From contig NZ_CP071605.1 in assembly GCF_017357225.1 (NCBI RefSeq), positions 186,001 through 250,000 on the forward strand: 64,000 nt of DNA. Direction: 5' to 3'. This document shows, one piece after another, positions 26,228-34,182 of this stretch. The notes under the pieces were generated by a model. It ran no database searches and was not told the origin of the DNA. It saw nothing but the letters and a program-made list of their open reading frames with translations. Positions within the stretch are counted from its first letter, which is position 1. The number at the start of each line of letters is the position of its first letter. The position numbers were made by a program, and so were the translations under genes. This stretch comes from Rhizobium binae (lineage in GTDB: Bacteria; Pseudomonadota; Alphaproteobacteria; Rhizobiales; Rhizobiaceae).

Positions 26228-26956
26228 CTACTTGGCCAGGGCGATAAGATGGCGGCTGGTCTGCGGCCAGTCGTGGCCCGTTATGCCAGGTAGGTTATAG
26301 GCATCCGCCGCGAAGGCTTCGAGGGAAGCGCGATTGCGGACGATCAACAGTCCGCGCGTCGAGTAGATGAAATGCTCGCCTTCGAGAACGTGTAAAGCCT
26401 CGGTAACGCTGGAGCGCCGCACGCCGAGCATATCGGCCATATCTTCGTGGGTGATTTCGATCTGCTCGCCTTCCAGGCGATCGTGGCACATCAGGATCCA
26501 TTTCGCCAACCGGACGTCGATCTTGTGGACTGCGTTGGAAAGCGCGGTATTGGCGACCTGAATGAAGAAAGTATGCAGAAAACGCGAAAGCAGGCGGCGG
26601 ACGATCGGACGGCCGATCAGGAAGCCCGCCAGAGCTCCGGCCTCCACTCGGCGACCGTGACCGCCGATCTGCATCATAACGTGGAACGAAAAGCGCTCCA
26701 TTTCCACCGTCAGAGCGGGTGGCGACATTCCGTCCCTGCCGAGCATGCCGATCTCGGTCTTTCTGCCCTCGGGGCTGGTCGCGATCATGGAAGCGACGCC
26801 GTTCTCCAGGAAATAGTAATGACTGACCGGGAGGCCCACGTGAACGAGCTCGAAATTTCGCGGCAGGCGCAACGGCTCCAGGATGCGCTCCAGCGCCAGA
26901 AGCTCCGGATCCCCCAGCTGTGCCAGGATCACATTTTCGCTTTCGAAAGCTCGCAT
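26228..26956 (-). CDS. Crp/Fnr-family transcriptional regulator (1)
   Basis: A 242-residue regulator with an N-terminal cyclic-nucleotide-binding-like beta-roll (LPRNFELVHVGLPVSHYYFLENG) and a C-terminal winged helix (ITHEDMADMLGVRRSSVTEAL). It lacks both the clustered cysteines of Fnr and an obvious cAMP-binding RS motif, so its signal is unknown. The ATG at 26956 begins the family's usual N terminus; a longer frame to 27010 is less likely. It is divergent from the PAS kinase gene. Two full-length paralogues and one fragment lie within the next 5 kb. Confidence 0.9.
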   Translation of the reverse strand: MRAFESENVILAQLGDPELLALERILEPLRLPRNFELVHVGLPVSHYYFLENGVASMIATSPEGRKTEIGMLGRDGMSPPALTVEMERFSFHVMMQIGGHGRRVEAGALAGFLIGRPIVRRLLSRFLHTFFIQVANTALSNAVHKIDVRLAKWILMCHDRLEGEQIEITHEDMADMLGVRRSSVTEALHVLEGEHFIYSTRGLLIVRNRASLEAFAADAYNLPGITGHDWPQTSRHLIALAK

Positions 26957-27191
26957 TGCTCTGCCCTCTGTTTGGCACGAGGACATGTCTCCCAGCCGCC
27001 AGCGCCGCAATGTTCACTCCGCCGTATTCGAATTATGGACCTCGGAACGGCCGACCACGAGACGCTGAAGCTAAACTCGCATGCTTGCCAGAGGTTCCAC
27101 GGTCAAGGTTTGTACGCAAACGCACGTCGGAGGGAAAGTTGCTGTAGCAAGTGCTAATGTTGGCCGACGACGATTCCCGGAGCAGGCTGGC

Positions 27192-28565
27192 ATGGACCGA
27201 TATCTCCTTCCGAGCGACGAGACGGAAATCTATCGACATATCGTCGAGAGCGCGCGGGACTATGCCATTTTTGCGATGGATCTCGACGGTACCATCGTGA
27301 CTTGGAGCGCCGGCGCGGCAAATCTCTTCGGCTACTCCTCACCCGAAATCGTCGGACAGAACAGCGTGGTGATCTTTACATTCGAGGATCAGCTTGCCGG
27401 CGCTCTGCACAAGGAGATCAGGCTGGCGCTCACGGCCGGCCGGGCAGACGACAATCGCTGGCACGTCAGGAAGGACGGCACTTCGTTTTGGGCTTCGGGG
27501 CTGATGATGCCGCTTCTCAATACGGCCGGGGAGATCTACGGCCTGGTGAAGATCATCCGTGACCGCACACAGACGCTTCATCAGGACGAAGCTTTGCGCG
27601 CCAGCGAAGAGCGCCTCCAGCTTATTCTCAAAAGCGCTATCGATTACGCGATCTTCGCCTTCGATCGAGATGGGCGGATCATTATTTGGAACACCGGCGC
27701 CTGCCGCATCTTCGGCTACGAGGAAAGCGAGATCCTCGGTTGCGATTCGCGCATTCTCTTCCTTCCTGGCGATCGCGCCGAAGGCGCACTGGAACGCGAG
27801 ATGGCGGCAGCGGCCGAGCGCGGTCGGGCCGAGAACGAAAGGTTTCATCTGCGCAAGGACGGGTCTACATTCTGGGGCAGCGGATTGACCATGCCGCTAC
27901 GCGCTCAGCGCGCCGGCTATCTTAAGGTGCTTCGCGACGATACCGAGCGTCATTTTGCCGACGAGCACCAGCAGATCATGCTCCGAGAGATGAGCCATCG
28001 CGTCAAGAACAGCCTCGCATTGGTCGCGGCGATGCTCGCCATGCAGGCCCGGTCGGCGAGGCAGGAAGAAGTCGGCCAGGCACTTCGCGATGCCGAGGCA
28101 CGTGTCGGAACGATTGCCGAGGTGCACGACCAGCTATGGCGTCAGCCTCATACCGAAACGGTGGATCTGGCAGATTTCCTGTCGAGCCTCTGCCAGCGCT
28201 TGGAGCAGTCGAGCTCGCGCCATACTGTATCCGTCGACGCCGATAGATGCGTCATCGATGCCGACCGCGCTATCCAGATCGCCCTCCTCGTCAACGAACT
28301 GGTGACGAACTCCTTCAAACACGCTTATCCCGATGTCCGGGGCCACGTTGCCGTCAGCGCCCGTTGCATCGGTGAGGAAATCCGTTTCGAGGTTGCCGAT
28401 GATGGAAAGGGATTGCCGCCGGAATTTTCACCGGGCGAGCGTAACGGGAGCAGTCTCGGAATGAAGATCGTGCGCGGGCTCGTGCAGCAGTTGAAGGCCG
28501 AGCTTCACATTGAAAGCCGGGAGCCCGGCACGGGCTTTGTCATCCGGTTGCCCAGGAACGGTTGA
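27192..28565 (+). CDS. PAS-PAS HWE/HisKA_2 sensor histidine kinase
   Basis: A 457-residue soluble kinase with no membrane segment. It has two PAS domains (about 15-125 and 145-250), each with a DYAIF(A)xD start and a W(N/S)xGA segment, then a HisKA_2/HWE core with His269 in LREMSHRVKNSLALV and an ATPase domain (LLVNELVTNSFKHAYP and GLGMKIV-like SSLGMKIVRGL). The PAS domains may bind a flavin, haem or other ligand; I see no LOV cysteine motif. No receiver gene is adjacent in the same operon; the degenerate receiver at 29556 is about 1 kb away. The ATG at 27192 is chosen because the PAS-linked N terminus begins there. Confidence 0.9.
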   Translation: MDRYLLPSDETEIYRHIVESARDYAIFAMDLDGTIVTWSAGAANLFGYSSPEIVGQNSVVIFTFEDQLAGALHKEIRLALTAGRADDNRWHVRKDGTSFWASGLMMPLLNTAGEIYGLVKIIRDRTQTLHQDEALRASEERLQLILKSAIDYAIFAFDRDGRIIIWNTGACRIFGYEESEILGCDSRILFLPGDRAEGALEREMAAAAERGRAENERFHLRKDGSTFWGSGLTMPLRAQRAGYLKVLRDDTERHFADEHQQIMLREMSHRVKNSLALVAAMLAMQARSARQEEVGQALRDAEARVGTIAEVHDQLWRQPHTETVDLADFLSSLCQRLEQSSSRHTVSVDADRCVIDADRAIQIALLVNELVTNSFKHAYPDVRGHVAVSARCIGEEIRFEVADDGKGLPPEFSPGERNGSSLGMKIVRGLVQQLKAELHIESREPGTGFVIRLPRNG

Positions 28566-28740
28566 TGCGGGTTTGCTTTGCAGGGTCACTGCTCAAGCTC
28601 TTGTATCTCCAAAAGGGTCGCTCTTCCCACAGAGCCGCCGCAAATATGGCTATGATTTACGTTTTGACACATATAGCGACCTTACCCGCGACCGCAGAGT
28701 GCCGGTATGAGCACGGGCTGTCTCCCGCCGGGAGAAGGTC

Positions 28741-28941
28741 ATGGCCGTGTCGGATCAATGCGATAGTCGCAATTTGCTGTTGAAGGCTTTGCCTGCCGAG
28801 TCGTTCGACATGCTCTCGGCCGATGCAGAGATAATCCCGCTGGCGTTGAAACAGGTGCTGGTCAAAACCGACCAGCCGAATGATCACGTCTGTTCGAAGC
28901 GCCCTCGCAAAGATCCTGAAGCTCATCGACGATCTGTCTGA
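28741..28941 (+). pseudogene. truncated Crp/Fnr-family regulator fragment
   Basis: An open frame of 66 codons with a good ribosome-binding site (GGGAGAAGG) starts MAVSDQCDSRNLLLKALPAES and continues through IIPLALKQVLVKTDQP, which is the first beta-roll strand of the Crp/Fnr family as seen in the neighbouring regulators. After about residue 50 the similarity stops and the frame ends in Arg-rich nonsense. The DNA-binding half is absent, so this is a decayed paralogue. The fragment could still be translated. Confidence 0.6.
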
Positions 28942-29009
28942 GGACGGTCTGCCGCTGCGGAAAGCTCGGACCGGAGGATTAGTCCGAAATCGAGGTGCTG
29001 CGCCGGTTC

Positions 29010-29312
29010 CTATCCGTGATGACACGCTGACTGGCTGGCTTTCGCGGCGGAGCGTGAGGCCACGTCCGATGCATCTGCCGAGGTCGGCAAGCCTCGCTCA
29101 TCCAGGTGCATGTGGCGCATCAGGCCTGCAAGCTTATGCGGATTGCGGATGCCGCACTCGAACCAGGAGACGAGTTCCCGCGCAACATGCTGGGCCGCCG
29201 GACTGCGGATTTCGAAGGAATTCTCCCGACACCATCCCCTGAGCACCGCATGCAACATGGCTATGTCTTCAGGCTGCAGCGCCGGCTTCGTAATTCCCGA
29301 ATGCTGGCTCAT
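29010..29312 (-). CDS. conserved hypothetical protein
   Basis: A 100-residue mostly helical, probably cytoplasmic protein starting MSQHSGITKPALQPEDIAML and containing ARELVSWFECGIRNPHKL. I know this type only as small hypothetical proteins of rhizobia; no function can be given. GGAGG lies seven bases before the ATG at 29312, while another ATG six bases upstream is too close to that site, which decides the start. Confidence 0.7.
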   Translation of the reverse strand: MSQHSGITKPALQPEDIAMLHAVLRGWCRENSFEIRSPAAQHVARELVSWFECGIRNPHKLAGLMRHMHLDERGLPTSADASDVASRSAAKASQSACHHG

Positions 29313-29426
29313 CCGCATTCCTCCCCATTGCATGAGCCGATCCTAATCTTCAGATTTTCCTTTTCAACTACGGGTACGGAAGCGTACGGAGACGAATGGC
29401 CGTTGTTTTTCCTCCTCTAAAGTTGT

Positions 29427-29451
29427 GGAACCAACGGGGTCGGATCAGGTT
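29427..29451 (+). promoter_or_regulatory. candidate EcfG/RpoE2-type promoter
   Basis: GGAAC at 29427-29431, 16 bases, then GGTT at 29448-29451, about 105 bp upstream of the degenerate receiver gene. This matches the same pattern as the sites at 33721 and 42123. The distance to the gene is longer than for the others. Confidence 0.35.
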
Positions 29452-29555
29452 CGGCAGTTGACTGTGTTAGGCACGAGGAAGCGGATTGGCTGAGGTTTGA
29501 GTCGCCATTGCACAGCATGAGCACCGTCAAACCAAGCTTAGTGTAGGCATCCGTC

Positions 29556-29927
29556 ATGAAATCCCTCAGCCCCCTTGCCGGCAAAACGATCCTCATCATC
29601 GGTGCGCCGGGATTCCTTTCGGACGACGCAAAACAGGCATTGATCGCCTGTCGGGCCTCGGTTGCCGGGCCGGTCGTCATTTCCAGCGCGATGGAACGCT
29701 TGACCGAGGGGTTGGTGTTCCAGGCCGCGATTATCGACGTCAGTATCTCCGATCAGATGATGCTCTGGCTGAACGAATGGCTGGAGACACGAGGGATACC
29801 CTTTGTGTTTGCGCATGATCAGCGGTCCAAACCGCCTCGGGGCGGCTTTGTCCTTAGCGGCCGTCCTGCCGACCTTGACGCGATTATCGCGGCGTTGTTC
29901 GGGCCAGACCTCTCCTATTATCATTGA
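29556..29927 (+). CDS. degenerate receiver-like protein
   Basis: A 123-residue protein with the size and strand pattern of a single receiver domain: TILIIGAPGFL as first strand, AAIIDVSIS with the central Asp as third strand, and GIPFVFAHD as fourth. The acidic pair that binds magnesium is replaced by Gly-Ala-Pro, and the C-terminal Lys region is not canonical, so phosphorylation is doubtful. It may be a phosphorylation-independent signalling protein. It stands alone between the hypothetical gene at 29010 and a Crp/Fnr gene, near the PAS-HWE kinase. Confidence 0.7.
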   Translation: MKSLSPLAGKTILIIGAPGFLSDDAKQALIACRASVAGPVVISSAMERLTEGLVFQAAIIDVSISDQMMLWLNEWLETRGIPFVFAHDQRSKPPRGGFVLSGRPADLDAIIAALFGPDLSYYH

Positions 29928-30139
29928 GGTGTCCGCTTGCGTACAGTTTGCGGTGTTGCTGATCGGACTTTATCGTCACGGCGTGACGGACGACGACAGG
30001 TTGCTGTCGGCCGGCCGGCTGGCACTGACGCAGGACGCGACTGGCAGGACCGAAGCGGTCATCTCCGGCGCGGGCAGGTCCGAGGGCGGAATGGCCGGAT
30101 CGTAGTGCGGATTGCGAGGCTGGCGGCCGCGCGTCGAAA

Positions 30140-30865
30140 TCAACGCGCAAGGTGTCTTCCGATCAAACGCCGATATTCCTCTTCGGCTGCTCCATAGGAG
30201 CCGTGCGCCTCTTCGATCAGTCCGCGCCGATTGAGAATGACGATCTGCCGCCGGGTGGAACGGATCAGGCCCTTGCCCTCAAGCAGGTGCAACGCGACGG
30301 TCACGCCGGCGCGGCGAACCCCAAGCATCACGGCCAGGAATTCGTGGGTTAACCAGATGGTCATGCCGTCGGTCCGGTCATGAACCATCAGCAACCAGCG
30401 GGCAAGGCGCTCCTCAAGTTTCGCATGGCCATTGGCCAGGACGGTCGATGTCGTTTGCGCGAGAAGCGCCTGGACATAGGCAAGAAGCAAGCCGCGCAGA
30501 GAACGGCTCTCTTCCATCGCGGCAGACAGGATACGCGCCGGCAATTTGAAACCGTGTCCGGAGACCTGCATGAATGTACGGTTCGCCGACTGGTTGCCGC
30601 CGAGTACGACCGCGGCGCCGGTCATGCCCTCGCGGCCGACGATCCCCACTTCAATGTCCCGTCCGCCCGGAAACCGCGCCACGATCGAGGCAAGGCCCGA
30701 TTCAAGCAGGTAGACGTCGCTGACCGGCGTATGCTCCGTTTCCAGGATCAAGGGGACATCCAGAGTAACCGGCTCAAGATGAGGCAGCAGAAGCTCGCGC
30801 TCTTGCGGCCCCATGGCGCGCAAAAGTTCATTCCGAAAATTCAATTGTTCGTCTTCCATGTCCAT
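30140..30865 (-). CDS. Crp/Fnr-family transcriptional regulator (2)
   Basis: A 241-residue regulator of the same subfamily as the genes at 26228 and 31133. It has a beta-roll sensor (LDVPLILETEHTPVSDVYLLESGLAS), a long dimer helix, and a winged helix with LTHEFLAVMLGVRRAGVTVAL. No Fnr-type cysteines are present. The start is uncertain: ATGs at 30913, 30865 and 30859 are all in frame and none has a clear ribosome-binding site; I use 30865. It is divergent from its paralogue at 31133, and the region between them carries a palindrome at 30923-30942. Confidence 0.88.
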   Translation of the reverse strand: MDMEDEQLNFRNELLRAMGPQERELLLPHLEPVTLDVPLILETEHTPVSDVYLLESGLASIVARFPGGRDIEVGIVGREGMTGAAVVLGGNQSANRTFMQVSGHGFKLPARILSAAMEESRSLRGLLLAYVQALLAQTTSTVLANGHAKLEERLARWLLMVHDRTDGMTIWLTHEFLAVMLGVRRAGVTVALHLLEGKGLIRSTRRQIVILNRRGLIEEAHGSYGAAEEEYRRLIGRHLAR

Positions 30866-30922
30866 CCACGCAACGATGATGATGCGATCGTTGTTGCGGG
30901 CGAACCTAACCATCTAGAATCA

Positions 30923-30942
30923 TTGAGCAATATATTGTGCAA
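30923..30942. promoter_or_regulatory. palindrome between divergent Crp/Fnr genes
   Basis: A 20-bp imperfect palindrome with the perfect core CAATATATTG and outer TTG/CAA ends (16 of 20 positions symmetric). It lies in the 267-bp region between two divergent Crp/Fnr-type genes, about 60 bp from one start and 190 bp from the other. A role as operator is inferred from position and symmetry. It does not match the classical Fnr box TTGAT-N4-ATCAA. Confidence 0.4.
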
Positions 30943-31132
30943 TAGCGTACAGACGTGCTCGCGACCTGTGCCTGCGATAAATATCCGCGGGGGTGGCGAT
31001 CGGCAATACGACGACGATGGGAACCAGGGAAGGTTTTGGGAGTTGGGCACGGCGAAAGCCGCCTGCAATCGCAACCTAGCTTCGGCGGTCCTGCCAGATG
31101 GCATCCCGCCAATCGCTGGAGGGGCAGAAATC

Positions 31133-31882
31133 ATGATGCAGCCCAAGGAGAATCGCCTGCTGGCTCTCTTGCCGGAGCACGAGTATGCGGCAGTCGTTGC
31201 CCATCTCGAGCCCTGTGCCATCCCCCGCGGTCACATCATCGTCCCGGCAGATGCCACGATCGAGCACGCCTATTTCCCATGCTCGGGCATAGGCTCGGTC
31301 ATCAACATCTCGCCTGAGGGCAATCGCGTCGAAGCGGGATTGTTCGGCCGCGACGGTTTTGCACCGGTCGCGGCGGCGATAGGGGCTGGTATCAGTGTCC
31401 CTGAGGTCACCGTCCAGGTGCCTGGTTTCGCCTATCGTGTGCGGCAAACCGCGCTACTGGATCTAATGACAACGCAGCCGGTCTTCGCCAGCCTTCTCCA
31501 TAAGGTTGTTCATGTTCTGGCGACGCAGGCCGGCTTCACCGCGCTTTCCAACGCCGTCCATGAGATCGACGAGCGGTTGGCCCGCTGGATATTGATGTGC
31601 CACGACAGGGTCGACGGCAACGAGCTCGCGCTGACGCACGAGTTCATCGCCTTGATGCTCGCGGTGCGGCGCCCGAGCGTCACCACCGCCCTGCATTTGC
31701 TCGAAGGCTATCGTTTCATCCGCTCCGTCCGCGGTCTGGTGATCATCAGGGATCGCGCCGGCCTGGAAGACTTCGCCTCCGACGCCTATGGCAAGGCGGA
31801 GGACGAATATGAGCGGCTGATCGGGCCTCTGAGGAAACCGAAGCGCAATCTGACCGACATGTCTTCCACACGCCCGGCCTGA
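31133..31882 (+). CDS. Crp/Fnr-family transcriptional regulator (3)
   Basis: A 249-residue regulator starting MMQPKENRLLALLPEHEY, with a beta-roll (PRGHIIVPADATIEHAYFPCSG) and a winged helix (LTHEFIALMLAVRRPSVTTAL). GGAGGGG lies nine bases upstream of the ATG at 31133. The frame is open far upstream (to 30380) only because it runs antisense to the divergent paralogue. The last 30 residues extend beyond the DNA-binding domain with a basic tail. Confidence 0.9.
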   Translation: MMQPKENRLLALLPEHEYAAVVAHLEPCAIPRGHIIVPADATIEHAYFPCSGIGSVINISPEGNRVEAGLFGRDGFAPVAAAIGAGISVPEVTVQVPGFAYRVRQTALLDLMTTQPVFASLLHKVVHVLATQAGFTALSNAVHEIDERLARWILMCHDRVDGNELALTHEFIALMLAVRRPSVTTALHLLEGYRFIRSVRGLVIIRDRAGLEDFASDAYGKAEDEYERLIGPLRKPKRNLTDMSSTRPA

Positions 31883-31907
31883 CCAGGCGGATCGAAGGCC
31901 TGCCGAT

Positions 31908-32282
31908 TTAAATCCCGGCATAGCATTCATAGCCGCGATCCTCCCAAAAACCGCCATTGCCGCCGCAGAGCTGGCCGAGATCGGCGACCGCCTCGATGCG
32001 AGTCAGATATTTCGCCTGCTTGTAGCCGAGCTGCCGCTCGACCCTCAGCCTCAACAGCGCCCCATGCGCCGCCTCCAGGTCGCACCCTTTCATCAGCGAC
32101 CACTTTTCGACGAGCCCGCCGACATCAAGTCTCCAGGTCGAGAACTGCCGGCTCATCTAGTCGAGATATTGCGGGTTATCGGGCATGCCGGTGCCATTCG
32201 AGCGGAGGACCGACGAGAGATCGGCCTCGGTGAACTCACGGGCCAGCGCGTCATCGCAGAGCAGAAAACGTTGCGTTTTCAT
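31908..32282 (-). pseudogene. decayed molybdopterin-dependent oxidoreductase (sulfite-oxidase fold)
   Basis: One frame on the minus strand reads MKTQRFLLCDDALAREFTE and SSVLRSNGTGMPDNPQYLD, then a TAG stop, then MSRQFSTWRLDVGGLVEK, and after a sharp junction HGALLRLRVERQLGYKQAKY and GGNGGFWEDRGYECYAGI. These are the N-terminal and C-terminal parts of a SUOX/YedY-like molybdopterin oxidoreductase. The whole cofactor-binding centre, including the catalytic Cys, is missing through an internal deletion, and a nonsense codon breaks the rest. It flanks the ECF sigma gene, whose relatives are known to control sulfite-oxidase-type genes. Confidence 0.7.
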
Positions 32283-32469
32283 GTTGAAGCCTTTGACGAT
32301 CTTCAGCACCGATCAGTGCAGGCTGCGAGGTTTCCTGGAATGAGATTGCGGTATCCGCCGGCGGCCTGCAGATGGTACACATCTGTCCATTCGAGACGCG
32401 TTGGAATGCGTTACAGCTTCGCGTGCATGTGATAGAGCTGTGATGCGGAAAAAATATATGGTTTTCGCT

Positions 32470-32494
32470 GTAACCGATTGGCTGCTTTTACGAA
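32470..32494 (+). promoter_or_regulatory. candidate SigF-type ECF promoter (autoregulation)
   Basis: GTAACC at 32470-32475, 15 bases, then CGAA at 32491-32494, ending 16 bp before the sigma gene. As I recall, Caulobacter SigF/NrsF targets carry GTAACC about 16 bases from CGAA; the spacer here is one base shorter. Autoregulation would be typical for an ECF factor. Confidence 0.4.
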
Positions 32495-32510
32495 TGAACT
32501 CCCTGACAGC

Positions 32511-33059
32511 ATGACCACCGCCCATTCGGAAGAAGCCCTGAGAGCACTGATGCTTCTCTCCCTTGACGGGGACGAGGCGGCCTATCGGCGGTTACTCACC
32601 GCTTTGCGCATGCTGCTCGTAGGTTATTACAGCCGCAGGATGGCTGCGGCAACGAAAGCGGATATGGAAGACCTGGTCCAGGAGACATTGCTGGCACTGC
32701 ATTCCCGCCGATCCACCTACGACCGGCAAAGACCTTTCACCGCCTGGTTCTTCTCGATCGCCCGCTACAAGTTGATCGACCATCATCGCGGCCACGGTGG
32801 GCGCAGGCTGGCCGAGACCGAGCTTGGCGAGGAGATCGAAAGCGACTTCAGCGAGGATACGCTGACCGCCCGCATGGATGTCGAGCGGTTGCTCGACGGA
32901 TTGCCGCCGAAGCAGCAGGAACTGATCCGTCAGGTGAAGCTTGAGGGCCGATCCGTCGCCGACACCGCAAACCGCACCGGCCAATCCGAATCGGCGGTGA
33001 AGGTCAGCATCCATCGCGCGCTGAAGACGCTCGGGGAGAGATTGCGAGGCGCATCGTGA
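32511..33059 (+). CDS. ECF RNA polymerase sigma factor, SigF type
   Basis: A 182-residue sigma factor with region 2 (MEDLVQETLLALHSRRSTYD, then FTAWFFSIARYKLIDHHR) and region 4 (LDGLPPKQQELIRQVKLEG and TGQSESAVKVSIHRALKTL). The downstream gene, overlapping by four bases, encodes a DUF1109/NrsF membrane anti-sigma factor, which places this protein in the SigF-NrsF group that responds to oxidising agents or metals in Caulobacter and relatives. The ATG at 32511 begins the usual short N terminus; another in-frame ATG at 32478 lies inside the promoter candidate. Confidence 0.92.
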   Translation: MTTAHSEEALRALMLLSLDGDEAAYRRLLTALRMLLVGYYSRRMAAATKADMEDLVQETLLALHSRRSTYDRQRPFTAWFFSIARYKLIDHHRGHGGRRLAETELGEEIESDFSEDTLTARMDVERLLDGLPPKQQELIRQVKLEGRSVADTANRTGQSESAVKVSIHRALKTLGERLRGAS

Positions 33060-33700
33060 CAGAGACGGACGACATCATCGAACGCCTGGCAAGCGGCCTG
33101 AAGCCGGTGCCGCGCAATGCGCTGCGGCGCCGCTTCGCGCTCGGCATAATCCCGGCCCTCGGGCTCTCCCTACTGCTGATGTTGATTATTCTCGGCCTCA
33201 GGATCGATATGCCCGACGTGCTGATGCTGCCGGTCTTCTGGATCAAGTCGGCCTATAATGCCCTGATCGCGGTGGTGGCCTTTGCCGCCGTCTTTCGGCT
33301 TTCCCGCCCCGACGGCTCCGAGGGACGGTTTTTCGCTCTGCTTGCCCTGATCTTTGCAGCCATGGCGACTGTGGCCGCCATCCAGCTCCTGCTAGCCCCG
33401 GCCGGGACCTACCCGGTGCTGATTCTTGGGTCCTCGGCGCTGCATTGCCCGCTGCTCATCATCGGCTTCGCCATCCCCATTTACGCCGGCGCGGTCTGGG
33501 CGTTGCGCCGGGCAGCACCCGTGGATCTGCGGCTGACGGGGTTCGTCGCCGGCATCGCCGCGGGAGCAGCCGGCGCCTGGGTCTATTCCTGGTTCTGCAC
33601 CGAAAACGGCATGCCTTTCGTGCTGATCTGGTATTCGCTTGGCATCCTGCTCACCGGTGCCTTCGGCGCTTTCACCGGCCCTCGCCTGCTTCGCTGGTAG
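33056..33700 (+). CDS. NrsF/DUF1109 membrane anti-sigma factor
   Basis: A 214-residue protein with a short cytoplasmic N terminus (about 1-25) and six membrane helices, the DUF1109 layout. Cys131 (SALHCPLL) and Cys181 (WFCTENG) are the two conserved periplasmic-side cysteines reported to be needed for signal response in NrsF. It starts with GTG inside the sigma gene's stop (GTGA overlap), so synthesis of sigma and anti-sigma is coupled. It should hold the sigma factor at the membrane until a redox or metal signal releases it. Confidence 0.92.
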   Translation: MTETDDIIERLASGLKPVPRNALRRRFALGIIPALGLSLLLMLIILGLRIDMPDVLMLPVFWIKSAYNALIAVVAFAAVFRLSRPDGSEGRFFALLALIFAAMATVAAIQLLLAPAGTYPVLILGSSALHCPLLIIGFAIPIYAGAVWALRRAAPVDLRLTGFVAGIAAGAAGAWVYSWFCTENGMPFVLIWYSLGILLTGAFGAFTGPRLLRW

Positions 33701-33720
33701 ATCTCCTCAAACTATTGCCT

Positions 33721-33745
33721 GGAACATTCCGCCTTTCGCCGGGTT
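33721..33745 (+). promoter_or_regulatory. candidate EcfG/RpoE2-type promoter
   Basis: GGAAC at 33721-33725, 16 bases, then GGTT at 33742-33745, 21 bp upstream of the ATG of the first small membrane-protein gene. This is the clearest of the general-stress-type promoter candidates in the window. Confidence 0.5.
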
Positions 33746-33766
33746 CGGGGATCGAAGGAGAGGAAG

Positions 33767-33919
33767 ATGAACCACGATTCGGATCGTCGCGCTTTCGTCA
33801 TCTATATCGGCGCCATCATAGCGGTCGGGCTTTTGATCGTGCTCGGCGCTACGATCTCCTGGAATACGAGCGGTAGGAGCGATCAGCCCAGCCAACTTTC
33901 AAGAGAAGCCAACCCCTGA
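33767..33919 (+). CDS. micro membrane protein A (50 residues)
   Basis: A 50-residue protein with a charged N terminus (MNHDSDRRAF), one strongly hydrophobic helix (VIYIGAIIAVGLLIVLGATI) and a polar tail. GGAGAGGAAG provides an excellent ribosome-binding site, and a stress-type promoter candidate lies just upstream. The stop codon overlaps the start of the next small gene by one base (TGATG). Length, coupling and promoter argue for a real gene. The function is unknown; it may be a stress-induced membrane peptide. Confidence 0.65.
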   Translation: MNHDSDRRAFVIYIGAIIAVGLLIVLGATISWNTSGRSDQPSQLSREANP

Positions 33920-34089
33920 TGGAACGGCCCAAGGACGACTCGATCCGGGTGGAGCGGCTGAGCGCTGACCAGCAGCGCAGCAGCCAGAGAGTCGTGTGGC
34001 TGGCCCTCACTCTGATCGCAACGGCCCTCGCCATCGCCTTCCTGCTCTACGTCTCGATCCTCATTTACGGCGTGATGCAAAGGATGTGA
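33919..34089 (+). CDS. micro membrane protein B (56 residues)
   Basis: A 56-residue protein with a charged N-terminal half (MERPKDDSIRVERLSADQQR) and one membrane helix (VVWLALTLIATALAIAFLLY). It starts at the TGATG junction with the preceding micro gene, so the pair is translationally coupled and could form a complex. No family is recognised. The downstream sigma-factor gene converges on it. Confidence 0.65.
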   Translation: MERPKDDSIRVERLSADQQRSSQRVVWLALTLIATALAIAFLLYVSILIYGVMQRM

Positions 34090-34182
34090 GCGCGCGGCGG
34101 CCGCCACATCTGTTCTATCTCCGGCGCGCGGTCGGCCGCAGCCGATAATTGATTGTGAGTTGGAGCTTACGCCTAAGGATGT

